This document shows positions 46,909 through 57,846 of a DNA stretch of 64,000 nt, in pieces. Below the pieces are notes generated by a model. It was not told the DNA's origin. It was given only the letters and a program-made list of their open reading frames with translations, and did not search any database. The stretch's first letter is position 1; every line of letters begins with the position of its first letter. The position numbers were made by a program, and so were the translations under genes. The stretch is from Edaphochlamys debaryana (lineage: Eukaryota > Chlorophyta > Chlorophyceae > Chlamydomonadales), in assembly GCA_016858145.1 (NCBI GenBank), contig JAEHOE010000157.1, forward strand, positions 210,913 through 274,912, written 5' to 3'.

Positions 46909-48682
46909 ATGTCGCTTCCCTCGCCGGACGCTTGTGCGCTGCTTGCTTGTCCGGCTTGTGAAATCGACGGTCGCTACCCTCTCACCTCTTCTCGAGTGGA
47001 GAAGGGCCCATACGACTATTTATTCAGGGTATGTCATCCCGGGCGTCCTGGCGATGTTGCCTGGGCTGCAGCGCGGACATGAAAGTGCAATGGCCTGCAG
47101 GTCGTGCTTATCGGCAGCAACGCCGTGGGAAAGAGCAGCATCCTCCGACGATATCATTCGGGTGCCTTCAGATTCGACGAGCCCCTTACCATCGGTGCGA
47201 GCGGGGGCGCCGCAGCCCTAAGTCGGGTCTGGGACCGTCACCCTCTGCCTGGCACCTGAGGTAGAGCTCCGTCGCCCGCGCAGGCATTGAATTCGCAACC
47301 ACATACGCGCAAGTGGGGGGCAAGCGCTGCAAGCTGCAGATATGGGACACGGCAGGGCAGGAGCTGTAAGCCGGGCGGGGCGGGGCGGGGGGTTTGCGGG
47401 GCCTCGCTCCGGGGACGTGGCCGTGAAGCATTGCAGGGAAGGCGGATCACTGCAGTGGAGGATGGACTGGGCGGGTCGGGATGCGTTGGAGGCGGTAATG
47501 CGCCCTCTACCCGATGGGACGCGTCCCGCCCTCCCGCCCCTTGTGGGCCTCCCTTCCTTGCGCCCAGGTTCCACCCTATAATCAGCGCTTACTACCGAGA
47601 TACTCAGGCGGCAATGTTTGGTGAGGGGATGGATGGGGGCAGCAGCGAGGGGCAGGGGCGACGGGGAGCAGGGCAGGCAAGAGAACCAGCAGGGCGAAAG
47701 GACGGGTGTGAAGCCGCTACACGACTGGGGTGCGCGCAGCCGACTCCCCGCCAGCCCGGCGCCTCCTGCATGCCCCGCTTGAGCCCAGGTCCGTCGCCTT
47801 CCGTACCGGTAGAGGCCCGCCCTTTCAACCGCTTACCGGTGCTACCGGCAACAACCAGTCGCCTCCCTCACCTCGCCCCCACTGCACCGCAGTTTACGAC
47901 GTGACGAAGCCTCAGACACTTGAGGACCTTGAGCGGCTGTGGATACCGAGCTATAATAAGCACGGCCCAGAGGGGGCAGTCAAGATTATTGTGGGCAACA
48001 AAGCTGACCTGGTGAGCTGCTCCTGTGCACTCCGGCGTATGCGTGGTGCTTTGTGCCGGTCGTCTGGAGGTGCCGCCGTCCGCTTACTCACACTCTGCAC
48101 TGGTACGCCTTCCGTCTTAAATTGTTTCTGTCCCCATCCCCTTCCTTTCTGTCCTCCACCCTCCACGCCCAACCACCTTCCCCCTTCCCCCCGCCCCCCC
48201 CAGTCCACCTCCCGCCAGGTGAGCTCCGAGGAGGGCCACGACTTCGCCCGGCGCCACGGCTGTCTGTTCGTGGAGACCAGCGCTCAGGACAACACGGCGG
48301 TGGGGCAGGCATTCGAGGAGCTGCTGGCAAATTTGCAACCTTTGAAGGTGGGGGGAGGGGGCGGTTGGGTTCGTCACAGAGCTCCCTCGCTCATCTTACC
48401 CCGCTGCATGCCCTGAATCACTGTCTAGCTCGCTGCTGTCTGTCCGGGATCCCCCTTTCTTACCTGCATCCTCAACACTCCACTGCCTGCCCCGGCCCCC
48501 CCACCCCCCACCCCCACACACACCACCAGGCCCTGGCCATCCCCGCCCCGCGCGAGGAGGCCGCTGCCTGCGCGGACATAATGCAGGGCCGCAGCGGCAG
48601 CCAGGATGCCAACACCGCGTTCCGAAAGTGGGCTCGCCGTATTTGTTGGTTCCCCTGGTTGCTCTTTGAGCGGGGCGCATGA
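46909..48682 (+). CDS. RabC/Rab18-like GTPase, copy 1 (diverged, non-prenylated tail)
   Basis: Seven exons: 46909-47028, 47101-47194, 47284-47365, 47568-47620, 47893-48011, 48204-48347, 48530-48682; 254 residues. G1 GSNAVGKSS, switch I FDEPLTIG with the Mg-binding Thr, G3 WDTAGQEL (Gln kept; the usual following Arg is Leu), G4 GNKADL, G5 ETSA. Exon 1 ends GPYDYLFR, equivalent to the conserved YDLSFK before the P-loop, and adds about 30 residues; an ATG within it or a different first exon is possible. The product ends [15 protein letters not shown] with no C-terminal Cys motif, so this form could not be geranylgeranylated as written. An out-of-use prenylation exon lies downstream at 49216. Rab18/RabC acts on ER, lipid droplets and peroxisome traffic (family knowledge). 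Same intron positions as the next two genes. Confidence 0.8.
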
Positions 48683-50458
48683 AGCGGCCATGAAGCTTGG
48701 TGACATGGGAAACTGAGGTGAGTGATTGGGTGGGTGGGCACGGTGGCTGCGTAGTCATCCGCGCCAGGGTTGCCGACACGTATGAGTCCCCGCACTAATA
48801 CGGATACGTATTAATACGGATACGGGCTCTCGCTGCCGTATCAGTACGGCATGCGGGGCAGGGGACCGGCCGGGCAGCCGAGCGGGGGCCAGCAGCGGAG
48901 GGGGGTGGGGGTAACGTGAGTCCTGGCACGCTGCGCTCGTGTGGGCCGGCGGGGGAGGGCTGCTGGAGAACGAATCGCACCGCGGCCCTGCCTGCGCACC
49001 ATCCGGGGTCGGGGCAGCTATTCACGCGCACGCTGGAGGGTCAGATATTGGGGTGAGCGGTCCGGTGAACCCGCGACGTGCACCCGCCTCCTCTCCTGTG
49101 GCACTGCCCGAACCGTCCTGGCGTCTGGACTCCCGGACCTTAACCCGTATGTGTCGCCGCAACCCTGCACCCCAGGCCTTGCCTGCCCCCTCCGGCCCCG
49201 CGTGGCCCCCCCCAGACCCTGGACACCCCCTCCCTGCTGGAGACCACGGCGATGGGGGGCGTCAAGCTGGGGGCGCCCGCGGCGGGGCCAGCGGCCGGCG
49301 CATGCAGGCCTTGCCGTGGCGCATTCAAGCGCTGGGCGGCAACAGCAAGCCTCTGGGCGCATGGCAACGGCACCGATCGGGCGGGGCCGGAGGTGGTCAT
49401 GGATGTGGCTGGCAGAACATGCGGCGACTGGTGCCGAAAGGGGGCGGGCGCTGTTGGAGCACCGTGCAGAGGCATGTGGGGCGGGGGGCCGGGAGCGACT
49501 GGGGCGGCGTGTCGTACATACAACCGCACGGATCGCCTGCTGGGGGAGGACGACACGCACCCCATGACCCCATGCGGCTTCTCGCCACGTTGTTCTCGTC
49601 AAACCCCCTGACCCCAACGGCGGCAGGCAGGCGGGCCTGGCTGCGCGTTTGGCCAGTTGGGTGTGCCGTGTGTCGCCCCCTGAGTCCAACAGCTTCGGCG
49701 CAGTGAGCAGCGGCCCTTGTATGTTGTCTACAACGGCTGCCCCGCTCGGCCTGGGACGCTTTCGATCACTCCCATGGAGTGGCGCGCTGCGTGCGGACTA
49801 GCTACTGCGGAGTCTGTTGACTACGGATGCGGGGGACGGGGGAATGCAGAGGGATGCAGAGGACGCCGCACCGTGTCCCAGACGCCCCATTGTTGAGGAT
49901 TGTGGAGATACGTGCAGTTCAGCGCAACAGTCGTGGATGTGGGAGGGGGTTCTGTGCTCGCAGGGGCCGTGCAGCGTAGTCCGGACGACGACGAAGGGGG
50001 ATGCAGCTGAACGCAACTAGGCTGTGCGCAACGCGACAGAGAGAGGGGGGCTGTCCTTCTGAAGTCCGGGGGGCGCTTCGATTGCCCGGTACGTGCCAGT
50101 TGCCGATGCACCAAGCCCACGGGCTCGCAGACAAGTGTTCGACGCGAGGCGCGGGCCACCGCTGCCAACAGCGGCCCCATCGACATTTGAAACTGGCCCT
50201 GGCTCCTGGCAGCAGCCAACTTCTCGGCGCGACCCTTTGACCTGGGCCCTAGAGCGGGCCTGCATCGGGCCTACGGCGCCGCGGATCCCGTCACTTCAGT
50301 GCAACCGACGCAGCACCCACAGGCAAACTGGCCGGAAGGGCTCTATACCAGCTAGGTAACTCGCTCACGTCCCCTGCTCGAAGGTTGCACAGCTGTTGTT
50401 GCTCCCGCGCCTGCCCCGATTGCTGAGTTCCCCCGCAAGGACTAGCGCCTGGTAGCAA
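48683..50458. other. Intergenic region between Rab copies 1 and 2
   Basis: Apart from the remnant terminal exon at 49216 and a dispersed-repeat segment near 49948-49972, no gene is evident. A short palindrome-like run of GTATTAATACGG/CGGATACG lies at 48798-48827. Confidence 0.45.
49216..49611 (+). pseudogene. Decayed copy of the Rab terminal (prenylation) exon
   Basis: After a good acceptor (CCCCCCCAG at 49215) the sequence [19 protein letters not shown] and following [12 protein letters not shown] repeats the terminal exons at 52521 and 57748. The ending then differs: instead of CSC-stop it runs on as CRPCRGAF to a stop at 49609-49611. The prenylation motif is therefore lost. It may be a dead exon of Rab copy 1 or an alternative 3' exon giving a long Arg/Gly-rich tail; the former is more likely. 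Confidence 0.65.
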
Positions 50459-52619
50459 ATGGCGGATTTCTCTTACGAGCTAAAGCTTGAGGTGAATGGT
50501 GGTGCCCATGGAGCTGGGGAGCCCGGCTGTGTAGTGCGCGCGCGCAAACTTCAATTCCTTGCTCAGGTTGTGCTCGTCGGCAGCAACGCCGTGGGGAAGA
50601 GCAGCATCCTCCGTTGCTACAAGTCTGACGCCTTCAGGTTCGATGAGCCGTCTACCATCGGTGCGAGCAGCTTCCTTTGCGAGCAGCCGGGGTGCATCGG
50701 TGGCTGGGCCCGACAGCTGAGGCCGCTGGCTGTGCTACAGGTGTCGACCTGACGACGACGTACCTCACAGCGGGCGGCAAGCGCTACAAAGTGATGATAT
50801 GGGACACGGCCGGGCAGGAGCGGTGAGGCACGGTGCGCTCGCACTGGGGGAGTCGGGTTGGTGCCAGGCGGTGCGAGGATAGTGACCGCCGGGGGGGTGC
50901 CAGGTACACATGGGAGCTAGAGCGGGAGACATCGACTTTGCGCCGGGAGGGATGGAAGATAGGATGGCGTCTGATTAGCCAGGCAGGAAAGAGGGGGAGG
51001 GAGAGGGTCGCGCACCCCCATTCGGTGTTGCCTTGAGCAGTCTCAGCAGACTGCGCATCTGCGCGACCCAGTATCACCCGATGGCACCTACCACGCCGTG
51101 GATTTGGCATCTTACCCCGTGGGCCGACCTGCATTGCCCTTCCATGCCCCAGGTTCCGTGCAGTTGCTACGGCCTACTACCGGCGGAAGCAGGCGGCCTT
51201 GTTTGGTGAGCGGGGTGGGGGCGGGGAGGGGGGCGGCAGGTACGAGCAATGGGTAACGGGGCAATGCAAGCGGGTCTTAGCGAACAGGCGTCAGGGGCCT
51301 CAGGAGGGCAGCGCAGGAGTGCACACACGGGGAGGGGGGAGAGGGGGCGGCAGAGAACAGGCTCTGGGTACAGCCCGACTGAACGCCGTCCGACAAGCAC
51401 TAACTCTAGGTATACGGTAGCATCTGGTGTGACCGCGGCAGGCGTCTCACTCCCCGCTGCTGGCGTCCATTTCTGCGCATTCCCCAAACTGCAGTGTACG
51501 ACGTCACGGACCGCAAGACGTTTGAGGACCTGGAGCGGCTGTGGATGCCGGACTACGCCCAGCATGGCCCCGAGGGTACGGTCAAGATGCTGGTTGGCAA
51601 CAAGGCCGACCTGGTGAGCTGCCCAGTAGGCATATCGCACCCTTCCTCATGGCCTGGCTGTGTCTGCCTGGTTCCATGTGTGCCCGTCTGCATGGCTGCA
51701 TGCGCGGATCCCTGCCCTCAACTACCCTCGCTCGGCCCGTCTCCGTCCCCGAAACCCCTGCCCTCCTTTCTGTCCTCCACCCTCCACGCCCAACCACCTT
51801 CCCCCTTCCCCCGCCCCCCCCAGTCCACCTCCCGCCAGGTGAGCTGCGAGGAGGGCCACAACTTCGCCCGGCGCCACGGCTGTCTGTTCGTGGAGACCAG
51901 CGCCCGGGCCAACACGGCGGTGGGGCAGGCATTCGAGGAGCTGCTGGCAAAGGTGGTGGGGGGGGAGGGGAGGGGGGTGTTTGTATAGCGGGGCCTGCAG
52001 AGCCTTGTGACATCTGGGTCGATCTGCAAGGCATACAGGAGAACCCTGCTTGTGCGACCGGCTCCTGCTTACGTGACCCCGCGCCACCCCCCTTCCAGGT
52101 CCTGGATACCCCCGCCCTGCTCGAGGCGGCTGCCGCGCCCCCGGCTGCGTGTGAGGCGGACTCCGCCGGCTTCTCGCTTCTCGACGGCATGTACGACAAG
52201 GATGCAAGCTGCCGCCTCCTGGCCTGGACGCGCCACCTCTCCTGCTTCCCCTGGCCCCTCTTCCTGCGCGGAGGATGAGCCGGGCCGCATGAAACTTGAA
52301 CAGAGGTCGGTAACGGGGTAGGGGGGTGGACGGATGTGTGGATGCTGGTCGCGTGGGGTGGGTGGCCGTGTTGGCAGTGTCGTGAGCCGCTGGCTAGAAG
52401 GTCATAGCGACCCTGGCTGAGTTCCTGCGTATAAACTCTGCCCCCCTTTCCCCCCCTTTCCCCCTCGCTCCCCCTCCCTCCCCCCTCCTTTCCCCCCCCC
52501 CTCCCCCCTCCCCCCCCCAGATCCGGGACACCCCCTCCCTGCTGGAGACCACGGCGGTGGGGGGCGTCAAGCTGGGGGCGCCCGCGGCGGGGCCAGCGGC
52601 CCTCGCGTGCTCTTGCTGA
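50459..52619 (+). CDS. RabC/Rab18-like GTPase, copy 2, with two alternative terminal exons
   Basis: Exons 50459-50491, 50567-50660, 50741-50822, 51153-51205, 51495-51613 and 51824-51952 are followed by either terminal exon A (52099-52278) or B (52521-52619); both are in phase 0. With A the product is 229 residues ending LSCFPWPLFLRGG; with B it is 202 residues ending ACSC, a typical double-Cys Rab geranylgeranylation motif. Motifs: G1 [36 protein letters not shown]. Start MADFSYELKLE corresponds to the short Rab18 N-terminus. Which terminal exon is used cannot be read from DNA. If A is spliced, its stop ends the ORF and B becomes 3' UTR. Confidence 0.82.
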
Positions 52620-54333
52620 GGGGGGCGGGGCCTGAGAGCCACGCCAGGCCTCCCCTGAGGTGGAGAGCGGCCGCAGCACCGGAAGGCGGGTCACGTGCAT
52701 GCGAGGCGCGCGGCACAGCCCGTTGCTGCTCTGAATGAGCCAAGTGGCGACCCCGGTGCGGCCCGGCCAGGTGGCCCCCCAAGCAAGGGCAGACCCTGGC
52801 CCCCTGGGGAGGGCCCCGGCCCGCCCCGCCCGCTCCGCCGGCCAAGCCGCCCCCGCCCAGCCCCAGTCGCCCGGCCCTCGCCGCGCTCAAGCGCCCGCGG
52901 ATGGCTCCCGGGCTCCGAGCACTAAGAAACCGGCCGGCTACGCGCCGCGCCTACGCTTCCCCGGCTAAAAGGAGCAGCCGTTCATACAACCGGCCGCCGC
53001 CCAGTCGGGTGCAGGCGGTGGCGGCCCTGCGGGGGGTGATGAGCCCACCCGCTGCCGGGGAGGTCAGGGGCCCTGTGGCGCATGGAGCTGGGAGGCTGGG
53101 CCCGAGCGGTGCCCTCAGCAAGTTGGCCGGCTGCGCTTAGGCATGTGGGGAACAAACCGGAAACACGTGATGTGGTGCATAGCGTGCACTAGGAAGGAAG
53201 GCATGGGGGTGAGTTCAACATGCTCTGAAGCTCCAGGCTGGCATCCAGCCCTCAGTGTGTACACCGGAGGACCCCAGAAGGGTTGCATGGCAGTTGGCTG
53301 CCAGCCTTACGGGCTTGCCTTCTCGGATGCGTGTAACCCCCGCTACCTGAATGCCAGTGCCGTCTTGCTTGCTCCACGGCTCCACGGTGGCCACGCAAGC
53401 CACGTCCCACACTCGCTGCTCAGCCGGTGCCTGCGGGAGCCTGCCAGCCTCCGAGGATGAGTCACGCCTCCTGATATCAAGGCAAGCGCTCTCCCTGGCG
53501 CCGTCCGCCGCCCCCCGCCCTGGAGCCTAAACCCTAAACCCTAAACCCTAAACCCTAAGACTCCACCTCACCACCAGCGACTGCCCTCGGCCGGGCCCAC
53601 GGGCTCGTCGGGCAGTGCTCTCCAATCCCCTCTTCCCGAAGTGACTATCCTCCTCGGCACCTCAGCGGGCAGATAAGTGCGCTCTTCCCCTCGACCCCCT
53701 GGCACCCGCCCTGGCTCGGACCTGGCAAGCGCTCCGCCGCCAGCCGACATGGGCGAGCGCGGACAAAGGTAGGTGTGCCCCCACAGAAGTACAGCTGCAC
53801 GACAGAGGTCCCACTCCAGGCCCGTCCCTCCTGCTCCCTACTCGCTCCTTGGGCAGGCATTGGGCGGGACCAGCGGGTCAGGTTGGAAGGGTGTGACAGG
53901 AAGAGGGGGCAGGCGCGGGGCTTAGCCTGAACTGGCGGCAGTTGTTGCAGGGGTTGGGCCTGTGGGCTGTGGGGAGAGGACAGTCGTGCGGCGTGAGGGG
54001 AACTGACTAGAGCATTCCATGGCAAGCACGTCTCGGGCACTGAGCGGGTGTCGGGTGTAATATTGTCAGCAGCGGACCAGCCGCTCCTGACACGGATTGG
54101 AGGAGGGAGATACAGACACGGGGCCTCCCTCTTGCGTCCAACGTGCCTGAGCGTTGAGGAGTATGTGCCGTACACCCATATGCCGTACAGCACGCCCTGA
54201 CAATCTCTGGGCATCGCCAGAAGCTCTCGGACGCAGATAGATTTGCCATCATCCCGCTCTTGTCACTTGCGCCACCCCTGTGCTGCTGCATTCGCTCTAG
54301 AAGTAGCCTTGCCCGCTAGGGCTGCCCTGTGAC
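52620..54333. other. 1.7 kb intergenic region with telomere-like array
   Basis: No gene recognised between Rab copies 2 and 3. It contains the interstitial telomeric heptamer array at 53526-53558. The last 400 bases, lower in GC, probably hold the copy 3 promoter. Confidence 0.5.
53526..53558. repeat. Interstitial telomeric repeat (CCCTAAA)n
   Basis: Four to five perfect tandem heptamers (33 bases) of the Arabidopsis/Chlorella-type telomere unit in CCCTAAA orientation on the plus strand, far from either window end and between two genes. Confidence 0.95.
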
Positions 54334-57300
54334 ATGGCCGTGGACTCGCACGATTACACGTTCAAGGTGCTTGCAGCGCTGGGCGTTGCGACAGCTGAGC
54401 TTCGTCGGTCCAACGCGACTTTGTTTCGGGCGTTGGTCATCTGCAGGTCCTTCTAGTCGGGGATAGCGGCGTGGGGAAGAGCTGTATCCTCACGCGCTTC
54501 ACATCAGGCTCGTTCGAGGAGGCGACCACGTCCACGATAGGTAAATCCCGCGAGTGCAGCTGCACTCCGACTTTCGCCCTCGGGCGCCTCGGCAAGGGAG
54601 CTCTCGCGCTCGGCCGCAGGCGTTGACTTCAAAGTCAAGTACCTAACAGCGGAGGGCAAGCGCTGCAAGCTGACGATATGGGACACGGCAGGGCAGGAGC
54701 GGTGAGCCTACCTGGGGCGGAGGTGGGGCCTGGCTCGGCGGGGGCTCTCCACGCTGCCATGTCTACGGCAGCCAAGGGACGGTGTGTGGAGGGGGAAGAT
54801 CAGCATCTGGGTGTCTGGTCGGCGGGGGGGGGGCGGGGGGCGGGCAAGGTGGCACAAACCGCTGCGTGAGGAAGCGGCAGCCCTGCTGGGGACCTGGGGT
54901 CGGTGCCGGGATCGGGGGGTGGGGTGGGGGCAGTGGGGCGATCGGGCCGGGCCGGGGCACAAGCGACCCTCCGTATCAGGACAGTGAGGAGCAAACCGGC
55001 TCAACAGGACCCGAAGGGCTGAGTCAGCCAGGGGTGTCGGGCACAGCCCCATACAAGCGGAGCTTTTGGCAAGAGGGGGGGCGGGCAGGGCCCAGCGGGG
55101 GTGGGGCCTGCCTCGAGGGCGGGGGCAGTCCTCTTGTCTCAAAGAGGGCGCTGGGCGAGGCAGCCTCTGCAGCATCGTCGGAGAGGCGGGGGGCGGGGCA
55201 GGGAGGGGCGGGGCACGCGCCAGGCGGCCGGCACTGGCGCAGGGGCGGGAGGGGCAGCGAGGCTGGGGTGCGGGTGCTGCGAGTTGCTTCTTGCCACTCT
55301 GACCGCCCCCTGCCCCCCTTCCCCGGCCCCGCCCCCCAGGTTCCGCACGCTCACGTCCAGCTACTACCGGGGGGCCCAGGGGGTCATCTTCGGTGAGGGA
55401 GGGGTTCGGGTGAGGGGGGTTGGGGAATGGGGCAGCGGCCAGGTCAAGGCCATACGGGTCTCGGGGCTTAAACGAGAGGCGCTCGCGGGGGGCTCGAGGG
55501 AGGAGGCGCGTGTGTGGTTGGCGTGGCGGTGGTGCTAACAGGGGCTCGTTGTTTGTGTGAGCGGAAAGCGGGATTTGGGGGAGTCCCTGGCCTGGGCTGT
55601 GCGGGCTACGGCCGCGGTGGGCTCCCCCCTCGGTTAGGGCAGGGGAGGTGCGGCCATGGCGCAGGGGGTGCACGGGGCAGGGGGGGCGCGGGAGGGGCGG
55701 GGGGCGGGAGCTCAGCTGGCCCCAGGGGCGCATCCTAGGTAACACAAGCGGGAGAGGGCGGGGCGCGGGCGGCAGGGCTGGTAAGCTGGGGGCAGGGGCC
55801 CGCCTCTCATCCGGCCCGTTGCTTGGCACGGTTTCCTGCCGCCCGCTCCCGTCAGCACCCTGACCCCTCCTTCCTCCCCGCCCCTCCTCCCGCCTCGGGG
55901 GCGGGGGCAGCTCCGGACGGCTGGGGGCCGGCAGGACTCTCCCCCCGTCAACACCCTCAGCCCCCGCCCCGCCCCTCCTCCCTCCCCTCGCCGGCCCCTT
56001 CCCCCCTTCCCCCCTCCCCCCCCCTCCCCCGCCGCCAGTGTACGACGTGACCCGGCGCGAGACGTTTGACTCGCTGGAGGGCAGCTGGATGCGGGAGTTC
56101 GACATCTACTCCACCGTGGAGGGGGCCATCAAGATGGTGGTGGCCAACAAGGTGGACCTGGTGAGAGGGGGGGGGCCCTTGGGGGGGGGGGAGGGGGGGA
56201 GAGGGGGGAAGGGGCGGGGGCTAGGGGCCTGCAGGAGGGGGCAGTGCGACGGGGGCAGGCCGGCGGCCAACAAGGTGGACCTGGCGGGGCAGGCCCTTTG
56301 GGGCGGCGCACGCGAGGTGTCATGGCCTTTGCCTCGGCGCGGGGGCCGGGCCAGGCTGCCCTAGCTCTGGTGGACGGGCTGGAGGGTGTGTGGGGGGGGG
56401 TGGAGCAATAGGAGGATGGCATGGGAGGGTGGCGGGAGCGGCTCCCAGCGACCGAGGCCTCTGCCCTACACCCCCCTGTGTCTCCTGGCGCCCTATCACT
56501 CCGCTTCTCATTGTCTCGGTCCCCAGAAAACCTCTTCCTTCCACTCCCCCTTCCCCCCCCCCCAAGGCCACCTCCCGCCAGGTGAGCTCCGAGGAGGGCC
56601 ACGACTTCGCCCGGCGCCACGGCTGTCTGTTCGTGGAGACCAGCGCCCGGGCCAACACGGCGGTGGGGCAGGCCTTCGAGGAGCTGCTGGCAAAGGTGGG
56701 GGGGGAGGGGAGGGGGGGGAGTGGAAGTGGGGGAGGGCGTGTCTGTGAGGGCTGTGTACAGGGCTGGTGCCGGCCGGCCTTAGAACCCGTCTGTGTCAGG
56801 GAGCTGGGGTCCAGCGGGTGGGGGTCGCGGGGACACGAAGGCGGTGGAGGGAGCAGTGGCCCCAGTGAATCGGGCGAGCTCGGGCGGGACGCATGTCCGG
56901 GCGTGGCCCCGCTTACCAGTACGTTGTTACCAGCTCCCGGGGCCCCGCCTCGCAGCTGCTGCTTCTGGCGGCGCGCGGGGTGCGCCTGCGCTGGAGCGCA
57001 GGCCAGGGCCTGCTTCTGCCGGCCGGCGCGCAAGGGGCCCGCCCGGCAGCGCCTGTCCCTGGGGTCCGGCTGCAAGAGCCTTTTCATCAGTGTGGCCCGG
57101 AGTGCGGCCTGGCGCGCGCAGCGTTGGGCTCGGCAAAGCGCGCTCGGACCGAAAGGCAGGCAGGCGGGCGGGGCCTTACCTAGTGAGTTGCCACGCTAGG
57201 ATAAGAGCATAAATCCAATGGCAACGTCGCGTTTCCGTCTAGCTTGGGACGCGCGGGCGCTCGAACACCCTTTCGAGCGGAGGCCGACGCGGGACCTTTC

Positions 57301-57846
57301 GTGTTTCCATAGAACGGGCATATGTGCAGCTGTAATTCTCTCCTTTCACCGCGGTGTCTGGCTGAGCCGCCTCCGTTTCCGCGAGCCGAGTTCGTTCGGG
57401 CGGGACTAGAGGTGGAGGGCTCTCGGGCATGACATAATAACTTGAAGTACGCGTTCGACGCCTCCTCTTCGCGTTTCCGCGATGCGTCCGGGGATCGCAA
57501 TGCTACAAATTGTATCATCATACTCTGCTCTGAACGAACCTGCGGCGTTCGGGTGCGCTGCGCCGAGGCTTCGTGCTCGGCCATTCGAGCCGACAACGAA
57601 CCTCCGCCACCAGAGCAGTTTTCAGAAGAAGAAAGACACGTCTGCTCGCACTTAGGTGCATGAGAGTGCGATTTATTGTTGCCTGGCACTCTCTCTCCGG
57701 CCATCACTGCACTCCACAAACCCCCTCCGCCCCCCCTCCCCCTCCAGATCCTGGACACCCCCTCCCTGCTGGAGACCACGGCGGTGGGGGGCGTCAAGCT
57801 GGGGGCGCCCGCGGCGGGGCCAGCGGCCGGAGCGTGCTCCTGCTGA
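54334..57846 (+). CDS. RabC/Rab18 GTPase, copy 3 (most conserved)
   Basis: Exons 54334-54366, 54447-54540, 54620-54701, 55340-55392, 56039-56160, 56567-56695, 57748-57846; 203 residues, the usual Rab length. G1 GDSGVGKSC, switch [41 protein letters not shown]4 ANKVDL, G5 ETSA, then [10 protein letters not shown] and the C-terminal CSC. These are nearly plant RabC consensus, so this is the probable ancestral member. Small GTPase of ER/lipid-droplet/peroxisome membranes (family knowledge). Only the prenylation-type terminal exon is seen. The last intron (56696-57747) is unusually long and contains an AT-richer block (57180-57660) with no recognised gene. Confidence 0.9.
56265..56283 (+). repeat. 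Short duplication of an exon end inside the following intron
   Basis: GCCAACAAGGTGGACCTG, the last 18 bases of Rab exon 56039-56160 (encoding the G4 motif ANKVDL), recurs about 120 bases into the next intron. Here it is followed by GCGGGG rather than a GT donor. Confidence 0.85.
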
